Assembly (NCBI GenBank): GCA_017941505.1
Contig: JAGAWH010000033.1
Location: forward strand, 1 to 5,437
Direction: 5' to 3'
Source: Faecalicoccus sp.
GTDB lineage: Bacteria; Bacillota_I; Bacilli_A; Erysipelotrichales; Erysipelotrichaceae
Length of the DNA stretch: 5,437 nucleotides
The notes beneath the pieces were generated by a model, which saw only the letters and a program-made list of their open reading frames with translations, was not told the DNA's origin and did not search any database. How positions within the stretch are numbered: position 1 is the stretch's first letter; each line of letters opens with the position of its first letter. A program made the position numbers and the translations under genes. Shown piece after piece: positions 1 to 5,412 of this stretch.

Positions 1-20
1 AGTATCACAAGTATGCATAA
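1..20 (+). CDS. Possible 3' tail of an upstream gene (partial)
   Basis: Reading from base 3, the window opens with five sense codons (Y H K Y A) and a TAA stop at 18-20, and a strong hairpin starts three bases later. A gene end followed at once by a hairpin is the usual arrangement, so this may be the C-terminus of a plus-strand gene outside the window. Five codons cannot identify a product. A PTS transporter gene would be a natural neighbour of the GH1 gene, but nothing here shows it. Confidence 0.2.
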
Positions 21-45
21 AAATAAGCGGGATTTTCCCGCTTAT
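18..45. terminator. Hairpin terminator, better formed on the minus strand
   Basis: A perfect 9-bp stem, ATAAGCGGG (23-31) with CCCGCTTAT (37-45), encloses a 5-base loop. On the minus strand it is followed by a run of five T (complement of 19-23), a classical intrinsic terminator. On the plus strand no T-run follows (CATCGAACTATTTTG), so termination there would be weak. It could end the upstream plus-strand gene, or insulate against leftward transcription from the GH1 promoter region. No convincing minus-strand gene lies just to its right. Confidence 0.6.
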
Positions 46-85
46 CATCGAACTATTTTGGGACATTTTCCCTTAATATTGACAT

Positions 86-121
86 TGGAATGACTTTTAA
101 CTAATTTAAAAATCCATTCCA
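86..121. promoter_or_regulatory. Imperfect inverted repeat upstream of GH1 (candidate operator)
   Basis: Outer arms TGGAATG (86-92) and CATTCCA (115-121) are perfect complements, and inner arms TTTTAA (95-100) and TTAAAA (106-111) are too. They are separated by small unequal internal gaps (AC versus ATC) and a 5-base centre. The repeat overlaps the proposed -35 box of the GH1 gene and lies upstream of the expected transcription start. A repressor or activator operator therefore fits better than an RNA antiterminator. No regulator gene is present in the window, and the protein family that would bind is unknown. Confidence 0.4.
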
Positions 122-133
122 TTTTTATATAAT
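105..133 (+). promoter_or_regulatory. Candidate promoter of the GH1 gene
   Basis: A perfect -10 hexamer TATAAT lies at 128-133, with TTTAAA at 105-110 as a 4-of-6 match to the -35 consensus and 17 bases between them. Transcription would start near 140, giving a short leader before the ATG at 174. An alternative is a perfect TTGACA at 79-84, but the hexamer 17 bases beyond it (TAATTT) matches in only three positions. Both choices place the inverted repeat at 86-121 inside or next to the promoter. Confidence 0.45.
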
Positions 134-160
134 AATTAATAGATAATAATTATAACGAAA

Positions 161-166
161 AAGGAG
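161..166 (+). promoter_or_regulatory. Ribosome binding site of the GH1 gene
   Basis: AAGGAG sits 7 bases before the ATG at 174. It fixes that start, which also places the GH1 N-terminal signature at the usual distance from the first residue. Confidence 0.8.
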
Positions 167-173
167 ATTTACA

Positions 174-1583
174 ATGAAAGAACCGTTTAAAAATTTCTTA
201 TGGGGAGCCTCTTCTTCTGCCTTTCAAATTGAAGGCGGATGGGATGCAGACGGCAAAGGAATGACTGTTGCCGACTACAATTCCTTTAAAAAATCCGATG
301 TTCAGGCCGACTCCAAAGTGGCCAGTGACTTCTACCATCATTGGAAAGAAGATATCGCCTTAATGAAAGAGCTGGGATTAAAGATTTACCGCTTCTCTAC
401 ATCTTGGGCACGTATTGTTCCGGATGGTGATGGAAAGATTAACCAGAAAGGAATAGATTTCTATAACGATGTGATCAACGAGCTGCTTGCCAATGATATT
501 ATCCCTTTTATTACCCTATACCATTTTGACCTTCCGTATGCCTTAGTAAAAAAGTATAACGGATGGCAATCCAGAGAATGCGTAGATGCCTTTGAACGAT
601 ATGCCAGAATCTGTTTTGAAAACTTTGGTGATCGTGTAACGATGTGGCAGGTACATAATGAACAGAACTTGATGATGCGCGTTGATGAAAGAATGAATAT
701 CGATATGGAAGACGGACATGAAAAAGAGAAAATCCGTGCCCAGATGGATTACCATATGTTCTTAGCGCATGCCAAAGCGGTCAATGCCTGTCATGAAATC
801 ATCGAAAACGGAAAGATTGGCTGTGCTGTATCTTCCACTGTCACTTATCCTTACACCAATAAACCGGAAGATGTATGGGCCGCTATTCAAAATAACCGCT
901 TTAAAACCGATTATTGCCTTGATATGCATGTCAATGGTGAATATCCGGGCTACTATATGAATTATCTGATTGAACAGGATATCGTTCCTGAAGCAGAGTC
1001 GGAAGATAAGGCATTATTGAAATCCGCTAAAATGGATTTTATCGCATTTAACTACTATCGTACTTTAACTGCTCACTATCTGCCTTATGACAAAGACCAT
1101 CCAAAAGGTTTAAAAATTGAAGGTATGAATGAAGTCGACTACGATATGTACGGATACTGGAAAATTGAAAAGAATGAGAATTTAGCTGCCAGTGAATACG
1201 GTGCCCAAATCGACCCGGTCGGCTTTAGAATTGTCTTAAATGATTATTGGAATCGATATCATTTACCGTTGATCATTACCGAAAACGGTTTAGGAACCGC
1301 AGATACATTAACCGATGATTTAAAAGTTCATGATGATTACCGTATCGACTACCTTGAAAAACATATCAAAGCCATTCAAGAAGCTATTGAAGATGGCGTG
1401 GATGTCTTTGGATACTGCCCATGGTCAGTTGTTGACCTGTTAAGCTCTCATCAGGGATTCAAAAAGCGCTATGGACTTGTATATATCAATCGTACTGATA
1501 TGGATTTAAAAGATCTTTCCCGTATTAAAAAAGACAGTTTCTACTGGTATAAAAAAGTCATTGAAAATAATGGATTAGAATAA
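174..1583 (+). CDS. GH1 family glycosidase, probable 6-phospho-beta-glucosidase
   Basis: Cytoplasmic TIM-barrel glycosidase of 469 residues, the normal GH1 length. Visible motifs are the N-terminal signature FLWGASSSAFQIEGGW (residues 8-23, Q18 and E20), YRFSTSW (72-78), YHFDLP (116-121), the acid/base region with E163 in HNEQN, NYY (293-295), and the nucleophile E370 in ITENG. Where ordinary beta-glucosidases have the Glu-Trp pair that holds the sugar 4- and 6-hydroxyls, this protein has S424-S425 followed by K431 and Y433. The spacing matches the phosphate-binding Ser-Lys-Tyr of 6-phospho-beta-galactosidase LacG (S428, K435, Y437). A phosphorylated glycoside, such as cellobiose or salicin imported by a PTS, is thus the likely substrate. 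S425 replaces the LacG Trp linked to galactose preference, which favours gluco substrates (inference). The acid/base motif is unusual: HNEQ instead of FNEP or FNEI. No transporter gene is visible. No signal peptide. Confidence 0.9.
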   Translation: MKEPFKNFLWGASSSAFQIEGGWDADGKGMTVADYNSFKKSDVQADSKVASDFYHHWKEDIALMKELGLKIYRFSTSWARIVPDGDGKINQKGIDFYNDVINELLANDIIPFITLYHFDLPYALVKKYNGWQSRECVDAFERYARICFENFGDRVTMWQVHNEQNLMMRVDERMNIDMEDGHEKEKIRAQMDYHMFLAHAKAVNACHEIIENGKIGCAVSSTVTYPYTNKPEDVWAAIQNNRFKTDYCLDMHVNGEYPGYYMNYLIEQDIVPEAESEDKALLKSAKMDFIAFNYYRTLTAHYLPYDKDHPKGLKIEGMNEVDYDMYGYWKIEKNENLAASEYGAQIDPVGFRIVLNDYWNRYHLPLIITENGLGTADTLTDDLKVHDDYRIDYLEKHIKAIQEAIEDGVDVFGYCPWSVVDLLSSHQGFKKRYGLVYINRTDMDLKDLSRIKKDSFYWYKKVIENNGLE

Positions 1584-1588
1584 ACAAA

Positions 1589-1618
1589 AGGCCCTGGACT
1601 TCAGGGCCTCAATTTTTT
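1589..1618. terminator. Bidirectional terminator between GH1 and lipoprotein genes
   Basis: A perfect 8-bp stem, AGGCCCTG (1589-1596) with CAGGGCCT (1602-1609), has a 5-base loop. It is followed on the plus strand by six T (1613-1618) and on the minus strand by TTTTGTTT, so it can end both convergent genes. It is very compact: the plus-strand T-run overlaps the lipoprotein stop codon (1617-1619), and the stem begins five bases after the GH1 stop. Confidence 0.85.
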
Positions 1619-2876
1619 AATAGTAATAGTATTCTTCTGCAGGTGCTTCTTCCGGAGGTGCCTCTTCAGCCGGTGGGGCTGTATAGCGTGTCAGCCATTC
1701 ATTGCCTTCATAATCCCGCATACATACCCAGAGATTGGAGTTCACTTCATCCAGCTCACCCCATACAGAATTATATTCACCGCAAACAATATTGGCGATG
1801 GTATAAACTTCTCCCGGAACCAGATAACCCATAAAGATACCGTTATGACCGGCCATATCTCTTAACATCAGCTGATCGTTGGCAGTATATTGTCCATAAG
1901 GGAATCCCTTAACAGTAAATTCAACATCTTTTAATTGGATAAATTTCCATTTACCGTCAATCTTAACGTATCCACGTCCACCGATAAATTCAGAAACATC
2001 TTCGAATTTACCCATATATACTTCCTTAAGGGAAGAATCTACAACACCCATAAGACCGCCGCGCTCTACCTTCATGGCAGAATCCGAAAGCGGTGTAGCA
2101 GAGGTATAAAGATAATCGCTTTTACTCTGGCCGTCAGCAGAATAAATACGATATCGCTTGCCTTCTTTATTATAGAAGATTCCATAGTTGTAGTGATTGT
2201 TTCCGTAATACGTGCCCAGGATATCCTTATATGGATGATTACCTGTATAGGAGGCATTCACGATTGCTGAAAAGGAAGCCAGTTCCGTAGATTCATACGG
2301 ACCGTATACCGTTTCCAAGTCCGGTAAAACGATGGAATAATGCTTCATATCAGCACCCTCAAAATCAGATCCGGAATCCGATTCATTGACAAAAATAGAA
2401 GATTCCAGTTCCTTCATCTTGCCGGTAAACTCTTCATAGACATTACCATTGGATGCAAGAACAACAGGAAGTGTCATTCCGCTTGTTCCTTTATTACATG
2501 GATTTGATTTCTTGGTACGTAACATCAAATCGATACTTTTATTATTCGTAGAAGTTTTGTATGGCTCAGCATCCTGATACATGCATGCTCCTGCATTCTT
2601 TTCAAGTGGCTTATAGAACATTGTAGTATAAGTGCCGCTTGGAACTTCTGCCGTATTATCTCTGCTTAAAAAGCCGAATGTTCCCTTTTCCAAATAAATC
2701 CATCCTGAATCATTATAGTTAATAGGAGGCGCTTCAAAATTTGGAACTTCTTCAGATATAACATCATATTCAGTAGCTTCTACTGTTCCGTCTTCTTCCT
2801 GACCTCCGCTGCCTGCACATCCACTCATCCCCAAAATTAATGTACCTGCAAGCAGTATCTTAATAAACCGCTTCAT
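1617..2876 (-). CDS. Secreted lipoprotein with WG-like repeat, SH3b-like domain and PE/YYYY tail
   Basis: Predicted 419-residue surface lipoprotein of unknown function. A frame open further upstream allows longer starts, but GGAGG at 2883-2887 lies 6 bases before the ATG at 2876 and directly abuts the earlier ATG at 2882, so 2876 is chosen. It yields a clean lipoprotein signal: K2, R3, K6, a hydrophobic stretch 7-17, and lipobox MSGC with C20 as the lipid-bearing residue. An acidic, Gly/Ser-rich linker follows (21-45). Residues 46-260 are unrecognised, rich in Tyr, Asn and Gly. Residues about 274-313 resemble one WG beta repeat (GVVD, FEDVSEF, YVKIDGKWKFI). Residues about 328-398 resemble a bacterial SH3 domain (LMLRD, GYLVPGEVYTI, W383, W394). 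The tail is Pro/Glu-rich and ends in four Tyr. C98, C127, C365 and C385 are the only other cysteines. SH3b suggests binding to cell wall or protein; that is inference. Confidence 0.85.
   Translation of the reverse strand: MKRFIKILLAGTLILGMSGCAGSGGQEEDGTVEATEYDVISEEVPNFEAPPINYNDSGWIYLEKGTFGFLSRDNTAEVPSGTYTTMFYKPLEKNAGACMYQDAEPYKTSTNNKSIDLMLRTKKSNPCNKGTSGMTLPVVLASNGNVYEEFTGKMKELESSIFVNESDSGSDFEGADMKHYSIVLPDLETVYGPYESTELASFSAIVNASYTGNHPYKDILGTYYGNNHYNYGIFYNKEGKRYRIYSADGQSKSDYLYTSATPLSDSAMKVERGGLMGVVDSSLKEVYMGKFEDVSEFIGGRGYVKIDGKWKFIQLKDVEFTVKGFPYGQYTANDQLMLRDMAGHNGIFMGYLVPGEVYTIANIVCGEYNSVWGELDEVNSNLWVCMRDYEGNEWLTRYTAPPAEEAPPEEAPAEEYYYY
1620..1679 (-). repeat. Short Pro/Glu repeats and tetra-tyrosine C-terminus of the lipoprotein
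   Basis: Residues 400-415 of the lipoprotein consist of three near-repeats, APPAEE, APPEE and APAEE, followed by YYYY and the stop. The tail is low-complexity, acidic and probably extended. Such a segment could be a flexible spacer with an aromatic end. No known sorting signal such as LPXTG is present. Confidence 0.6.
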
Positions 2877-2882
2877 AATCAT

Positions 2883-2887
2883 CCTCC
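2883..2887 (-). promoter_or_regulatory. Ribosome binding site deciding the lipoprotein start
   Basis: GGAGG on the minus strand is followed by ATGATTATG. The second ATG (2876) is at the correct 6-base spacing, whereas the first (2882) touches the binding site. This trims 22 residues from the longest open frame and leaves a normal lipoprotein signal peptide. Confidence 0.8.
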
Positions 2888-2987
2888 AAAAAAAATAAAA
2901 TCTCTCTTTGTATATTATAGCTAAAAAAGTGAATAAATACATTAATTCTATGTAATTTTCAAAAAAGATTTTTATTTATTTCTTAAC

Positions 2988-3016
2988 ATTATAAGAGATT
3001 ATAAGATGATTTTGAA
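2988..3016 (-). promoter_or_regulatory. Candidate promoter of the lipoprotein gene
   Basis: On the minus strand, TTCAAA (3016-3011, 4 of 6 matches to the -35 consensus) and a perfect TATAAT (2993-2988) are separated by 17 bases. The start would be near 2981, leaving a leader of about 105 bases. A second TATAAT lies 10 bases upstream at 3003-2998, and a third at 2919-2914 closer to the gene but with no good -35 box. In such AT-rich DNA one or more of these may be fortuitous. Confidence 0.35.
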
Positions 3017-3070
3017 TCCGGAAAACGATAAACAAAAGTGGTCATTAAACATATATATCATCTCGGAGAT

Positions 3071-3099
3071 AAAAATAAAAAAAAGCCCTTACGAGCTTT
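3071..3099 (-). terminator. Terminator of the tRNA-Thr gene
   Basis: Ten bases after the encoded CCA, the minus strand has AAAGCTC, loop GTAA, GGGCTTT: a 7-bp stem with one G-U pair and a GNRA-type tetraloop (3099-3082). A long T-rich run follows (complement of 3084-3071), so this is a strong intrinsic terminator. Confidence 0.85.
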
Positions 3100-3108
3100 A
3101 TCAACAAA

Positions 3109-3184
<76 letters not shown>

Positions 3185-3194
3185 ATGCATTAGT

Positions 3195-3222
3195 ATTATA
3201 TCATCATTCAATCATTTTTCAA
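3195..3222 (-). promoter_or_regulatory. Promoter of the tRNA-Thr gene
   Basis: On the minus strand, TTGAAA (3222-3217, 5 of 6) and a perfect TATAAT (3200-3195) are 16 bases apart. A TG one base before the -10 box makes it an extended -10 promoter. Transcription would begin near 3188, only a few bases before the mature tRNA 5' end at 3184. The -35 box begins five bases past the T-run of the preceding operon's terminator. Confidence 0.8.
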
Positions 3223-3226
3223 TAAG

Positions 3227-3249
3227 AAAAAAAGGCTCAATCGAGCCTT
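3227..3249 (-). terminator. Terminator of the 2H/dehydrogenase operon
   Basis: On the minus strand a 7-bp stem, AAGGCTC (3249-3243) with GAGCCTT (3238-3232), loop GATT, is followed by a T-run over the complement of 3233-3227. It starts seven bases after the dehydrogenase stop codon. It also separates the operon from the tRNA promoter immediately downstream. Confidence 0.85.
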
Positions 3250-3255
3250 AAAAAA

Positions 3256-4860
3256 CTAATCTAAGTATGCCATCAAAGTGGAACGAATAGCGCCGGTTTC
3301 GGCAATCATTTCCTTAAACATCGTTTCAATCAATTCACCGATTCCTACTTCATATAAATCGCTTCCGAAGATGTTCTTATTGGAAAGGATCGGTTTTAAC
3401 TGATCTTTGAACGATTCTGTATCCCCTATCTGAATTGTCTTCAACATTTCCTGAATTTCATCATTCATCGGATCCGGTGATAATTCAAACGGTTTTCCTT
3501 CATCATCGATTGCCAGCATATAGCGAAGCCATCCCGCAATCGCAAGCGGAATACCGACTAATTTTTTGGCATCTCCATAACGAGATACATATTCCTTGAT
3601 GGTCTCACCATAGCGGATGCCCACCATCTGTGAAGTATCTACCGCAATTCTTTGCGGTGTATCTCCTAAATACGGATTTGGGAATCTTTCATTGATACAC
3701 TCATCGATGAATGCCTCCGGAGATAAGATCTTTGGATCTTTAACCACATGCATTCCTTCTACCTTTCCGACAAGATTTGCCAGTGCGGAAAGCTCAGGAT
3801 CAGACATCTCATCGGAGAATAGCGTATAACCAAGCGCGCAGCCAAGCGGTGCCAACGCGGTATGAATCGGATTCAAACATACGGTGACCTTCATTCTTTC
3901 CGATGCGTTGACCGTATCTCTGTCTGCCATATACACGCCTGCTTTTTCAAGCGGCGGACGGCCGTTAGGGAAACTGTCTTCGATGACAAGATACTGAGGA
4001 TTTTCTCCGTTCACAAATGGCGCAATATATGTCTTTTTATCCGTAATCACAATATCCATATCTTCCACGCCATCTTTCTGTAACATTTCCTGTACCTTGT
4101 CAGAAGGGCGTGGAACAATCTTATCGATCATAGACCATGGGAAAGAAACCATTTCCGGATTGTTGACATACTCAAGGAATTCTTTGGATACAAGACCACT
4201 CTTTTCCCATGTAGATACAACATCGAGTACCGATTCTCTGAATTTCTTACCGTTTTGAGAAACATTGTCTACCGAAACAAGAGCTATCGGAGATTTACCT
4301 GCCTTAAAGCGTTCATACAACATGGCAGAAGTAATCGTTATCGCATGATGCAGCTCTTCAGCTTCCGGGCCGTTTTTCAGGTCTTCTTCTACAGCCGGAA
4401 AATACTTTCCGTCCGCATTTTTTAAATTATATCCCTTTTCGGTAATCGTATAGGTTACCATCTGTAAAGACTCAGAACAGAAGATTTCCTTTAAGCGGGT
4501 GGTTTGCGTTTTGGCGTTTACTGCCTCACACAGAGATCCGTTTACTCTTTTACCGACTGTTCCATCGGAATACAACGTAATCGCAAGAGCCAGATTATCA
4601 TAAGGTTTATAGATCTTGTCTACGACTTCAAAGTCAAAAGTTTCAATACAGGTTAAGCCGGTATCCATCAATCCTTCATCGAGAAGTTGATCGGCAATTT
4701 TTCCGATAAAGATACGGAAAATATTTCCAATCCCAAAATGAGCCCAGCGCGGCGATTCAATTGTCCTGCTTCGAACCTTTTCAACATCGTATTTTGGTAA
4801 TTCAATACCTGCCTCTTTCCAGGCACTTGTATCCTTTAATCCTTCTAATGTTAATTTCAT
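3256..4860 (-). CDS. Mannitol dehydrogenase/fructuronate reductase family protein
   Basis: NAD-dependent sugar or hexuronate oxidoreductase of the long-chain MtlD/UxuB family. Known members interconvert fructuronate and mannonate, tagaturonate and altronate, or fructose and mannitol, in the cytoplasm. The 534-residue protein has the N-terminal nucleotide-binding signature HFGIGNIFR (41-49), a VDNVSQNG motif (197-204) corresponding to the family's S-x-DN-x-NG signature, FPWSMIDKIVPRP (240-252), and the catalytic Lys-Asn-His region with K324, N330 and H333 (KVTVCLNPIH). From memory, UxuB and Pseudomonas mannitol 2-dehydrogenase have K-x4-N-G-S-H, so spacing and flanking residues differ here. 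The protein is longer than E. coli UxuB (about 486 residues). The start at 4860 follows the 2H stop by one base, and its ribosome binding site lies inside the 2H gene, so the two are probably translationally coupled. Fructuronate reductase is my first guess; no uxuA or kdg genes are in view to confirm it. Confidence 0.88.
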   Translation of the reverse strand: MKLTLEGLKDTSAWKEAGIELPKYDVEKVRSRTIESPRWAHFGIGNIFRIFIGKIADQLLDEGLMDTGLTCIETFDFEVVDKIYKPYDNLALAITLYSDGTVGKRVNGSLCEAVNAKTQTTRLKEIFCSESLQMVTYTITEKGYNLKNADGKYFPAVEEDLKNGPEAEELHHAITITSAMLYERFKAGKSPIALVSVDNVSQNGKKFRESVLDVVSTWEKSGLVSKEFLEYVNNPEMVSFPWSMIDKIVPRPSDKVQEMLQKDGVEDMDIVITDKKTYIAPFVNGENPQYLVIEDSFPNGRPPLEKAGVYMADRDTVNASERMKVTVCLNPIHTALAPLGCALGYTLFSDEMSDPELSALANLVGKVEGMHVVKDPKILSPEAFIDECINERFPNPYLGDTPQRIAVDTSQMVGIRYGETIKEYVSRYGDAKKLVGIPLAIAGWLRYMLAIDDEGKPFELSPDPMNDEIQEMLKTIQIGDTESFKDQLKPILSNKNIFGSDLYEVGIGELIETMFKEMIAETGAIRSTLMAYLD

Positions 4861-4861
4861 A

Positions 4862-5356
4862 TTATGTTTCCTTTCCTGTTAAATCCCATACAACAATATC
4901 TTCATAGGGATTGGTTTTTGAAATCGCGATTTTTGTGACCTTCCCTGTGAAATCGTGAAATAAAGCAATGTTGTTTAGAAAATAAGATTGAATCCGGCCT
5001 TTTGTACATTTTGAAGCCATTGTGACATGGGGAATCCATCCCCATACACGATATTTCAAAGAAATCTTGACATCCGGAATTCTATTTAATGATTCATGTA
5101 CTGACTTTGAAAGCTCATGAAGATATTCATTCAATAATACATAAATCACAACATTATCTTTTCCAAGAATTCCCTGTGAGACAAAATGAACTTCGCTTGA
5201 AAAAATACCTTCCAATGAAAAATAGGCTTTAATATCTTTCACATCGGTATCAAAAGATGCCACAGTAATATGATTCGGTACATCTCGTGATGGATCTTTC
5301 CATTGATTCAAAATTCCATTTGTCTTTTCATCAAAATATAATGAGACCAAATACAT
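4862..5356 (-). CDS. 2H phosphoesterase-like protein (2'-5' RNA ligase superfamily)
   Basis: Small cytoplasmic protein of 164 residues with the two H-x-T motifs that define 2H phosphoesterases: HITV (H29, T31) and HVTM (H110, T112), 81 residues apart as expected for the pseudo-twofold fold. The N-terminus (MYLVSLYFDE) forms the usual first strand. Family members hydrolyse or form 2',5' or 2',3'-cyclic phosphate bonds in RNA and small nucleotides; the substrate here is unknown. The ATG at 5356 is the only plausible start, since an in-frame TAG lies just upstream at 5371-5369, yet no Shine-Dalgarno sequence precedes it (CAATATAGAT-ATG). The nearest strong one (5420-5426) belongs to a 10-codon leader frame, so translation may depend on reinitiation. 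It is first in a two-gene operon with the dehydrogenase. No signal peptide or membrane segment. Confidence 0.8.
   Translation of the reverse strand: MYLVSLYFDEKTNGILNQWKDPSRDVPNHITVASFDTDVKDIKAYFSLEGIFSSEVHFVSQGILGKDNVVIYVLLNEYLHELSKSVHESLNRIPDVKISLKYRVWGWIPHVTMASKCTKGRIQSYFLNNIALFHDFTGKVTKIAISKTNPYEDIVVWDLTGKET
4869..4874 (-). promoter_or_regulatory. Ribosome binding site of the dehydrogenase gene, inside the 2H gene
   Basis: AAAGGA on the minus strand lies 8 bases before the ATG at 4860 and within the last codons of the upstream gene. The junction reads TAA-T-ATG. This layout favours translational coupling, so that the two proteins are made together. Confidence 0.7.
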
Positions 5357-5372
5357 ATCTATATTGAACTAA

Positions 5373-5410
5373 CACACTCTTACGAGTGTGGGCTTTTTTT
5401 GTGAAAAGCC
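5373..5410 (-). promoter_or_regulatory. Two abutting hairpins in the 2H operon leader
   Basis: On the minus strand, GGCTTTT (5410-5404) pairs with AAAAGCC (5397-5391) around a 6-base loop. Immediately after it, CACACTC (5390-5384) pairs with GAGTGTG (5379-5373) around GTAA, a GNRA-type tetraloop. Both stems are perfect 7-bp helices. The first begins at the G of the leader ATG and the second holds the leader stop codon in its loop. On this strand no T-run follows, so it is not a simple terminator. On the plus strand the second stem is followed by GGC and seven T and could terminate antisense transcription. Confidence 0.5.
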
Positions 5411-5412
5411 AT
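5380..5412 (-). CDS. Candidate 10-residue leader peptide upstream of the 2H gene
   Basis: The minus strand has AAAGGAG (5426-5420), 7 bases of spacing, then an ATG at 5412 and ten codons (MAFHKKSPHS) ending in TAA at 5382-5380. The signal is stronger than anything in front of the 2H gene, whose ATG lies 23 bases after this stop. The peptide has no run of one amino acid as in classical attenuators (two each of His, Lys and Ser). It could be a regulatory leader that lets ribosomes open the hairpins and reinitiate on the 2H gene, or it may be chance. Confidence 0.35.
   Translation of the reverse strand: MAFHKKSPHS

Noticed and set aside
543..960. Overlapping open frames inside the GH1 gene on both strands
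   Set aside because: They lie within a strongly supported gene, have no family resemblance and no binding sites; they are shadows.
1643..2270. Plus- and minus-strand open frames inside the lipoprotein gene
   Set aside because: Shadows of the lipoprotein gene, without recognisable domains or start signals.
2877..2942. Longer lipoprotein start at 2942 or 2882
   Set aside because: The 22 extra residues would precede a normal lipoprotein signal, the GGAGG at 2883-2887 is correctly spaced only for 2876, and a TATAAT at 2919-2914 falls inside the extension.
3017..3036. cre-like (catabolite repression) sequence GGAAAACGATAAACA
   Set aside because: The conserved CA end is one base out of register and the 5' TG is missing, so it does not match the cre consensus.
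3060..3070. Small palindrome ATCTC-G-GAGAT
   Set aside because: Only 5-bp arms, located past the tRNA terminator T-run, and no gene start it could control; probably chance.
3617..4083. Plus-strand open frames opposite the dehydrogenase gene
   Set aside because: Antisense shadows of a clear family member with conserved motifs.
5373..5400. Plus-strand intrinsic terminator (CACACTC stem followed by GGC and T7)
   Set aside because: It could work on that strand, but no plus-strand gene lies to its left; every gene there from 1617 on is on the minus strand. The GTAA loop and the overlap with the leader frame favour a minus-strand role, so it is annotated as a leader structure instead.
5357..5403. 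Frameshift on the A7 run (minus strand, 5400-5394) fusing the leader frame to the 2H gene
   Set aside because: A -1 shift does enter the 2H frame, but an in-frame TAG at 5371-5369 stops it before the ATG. A +1 shift runs past in the wrong frame and stops within the 2H gene.
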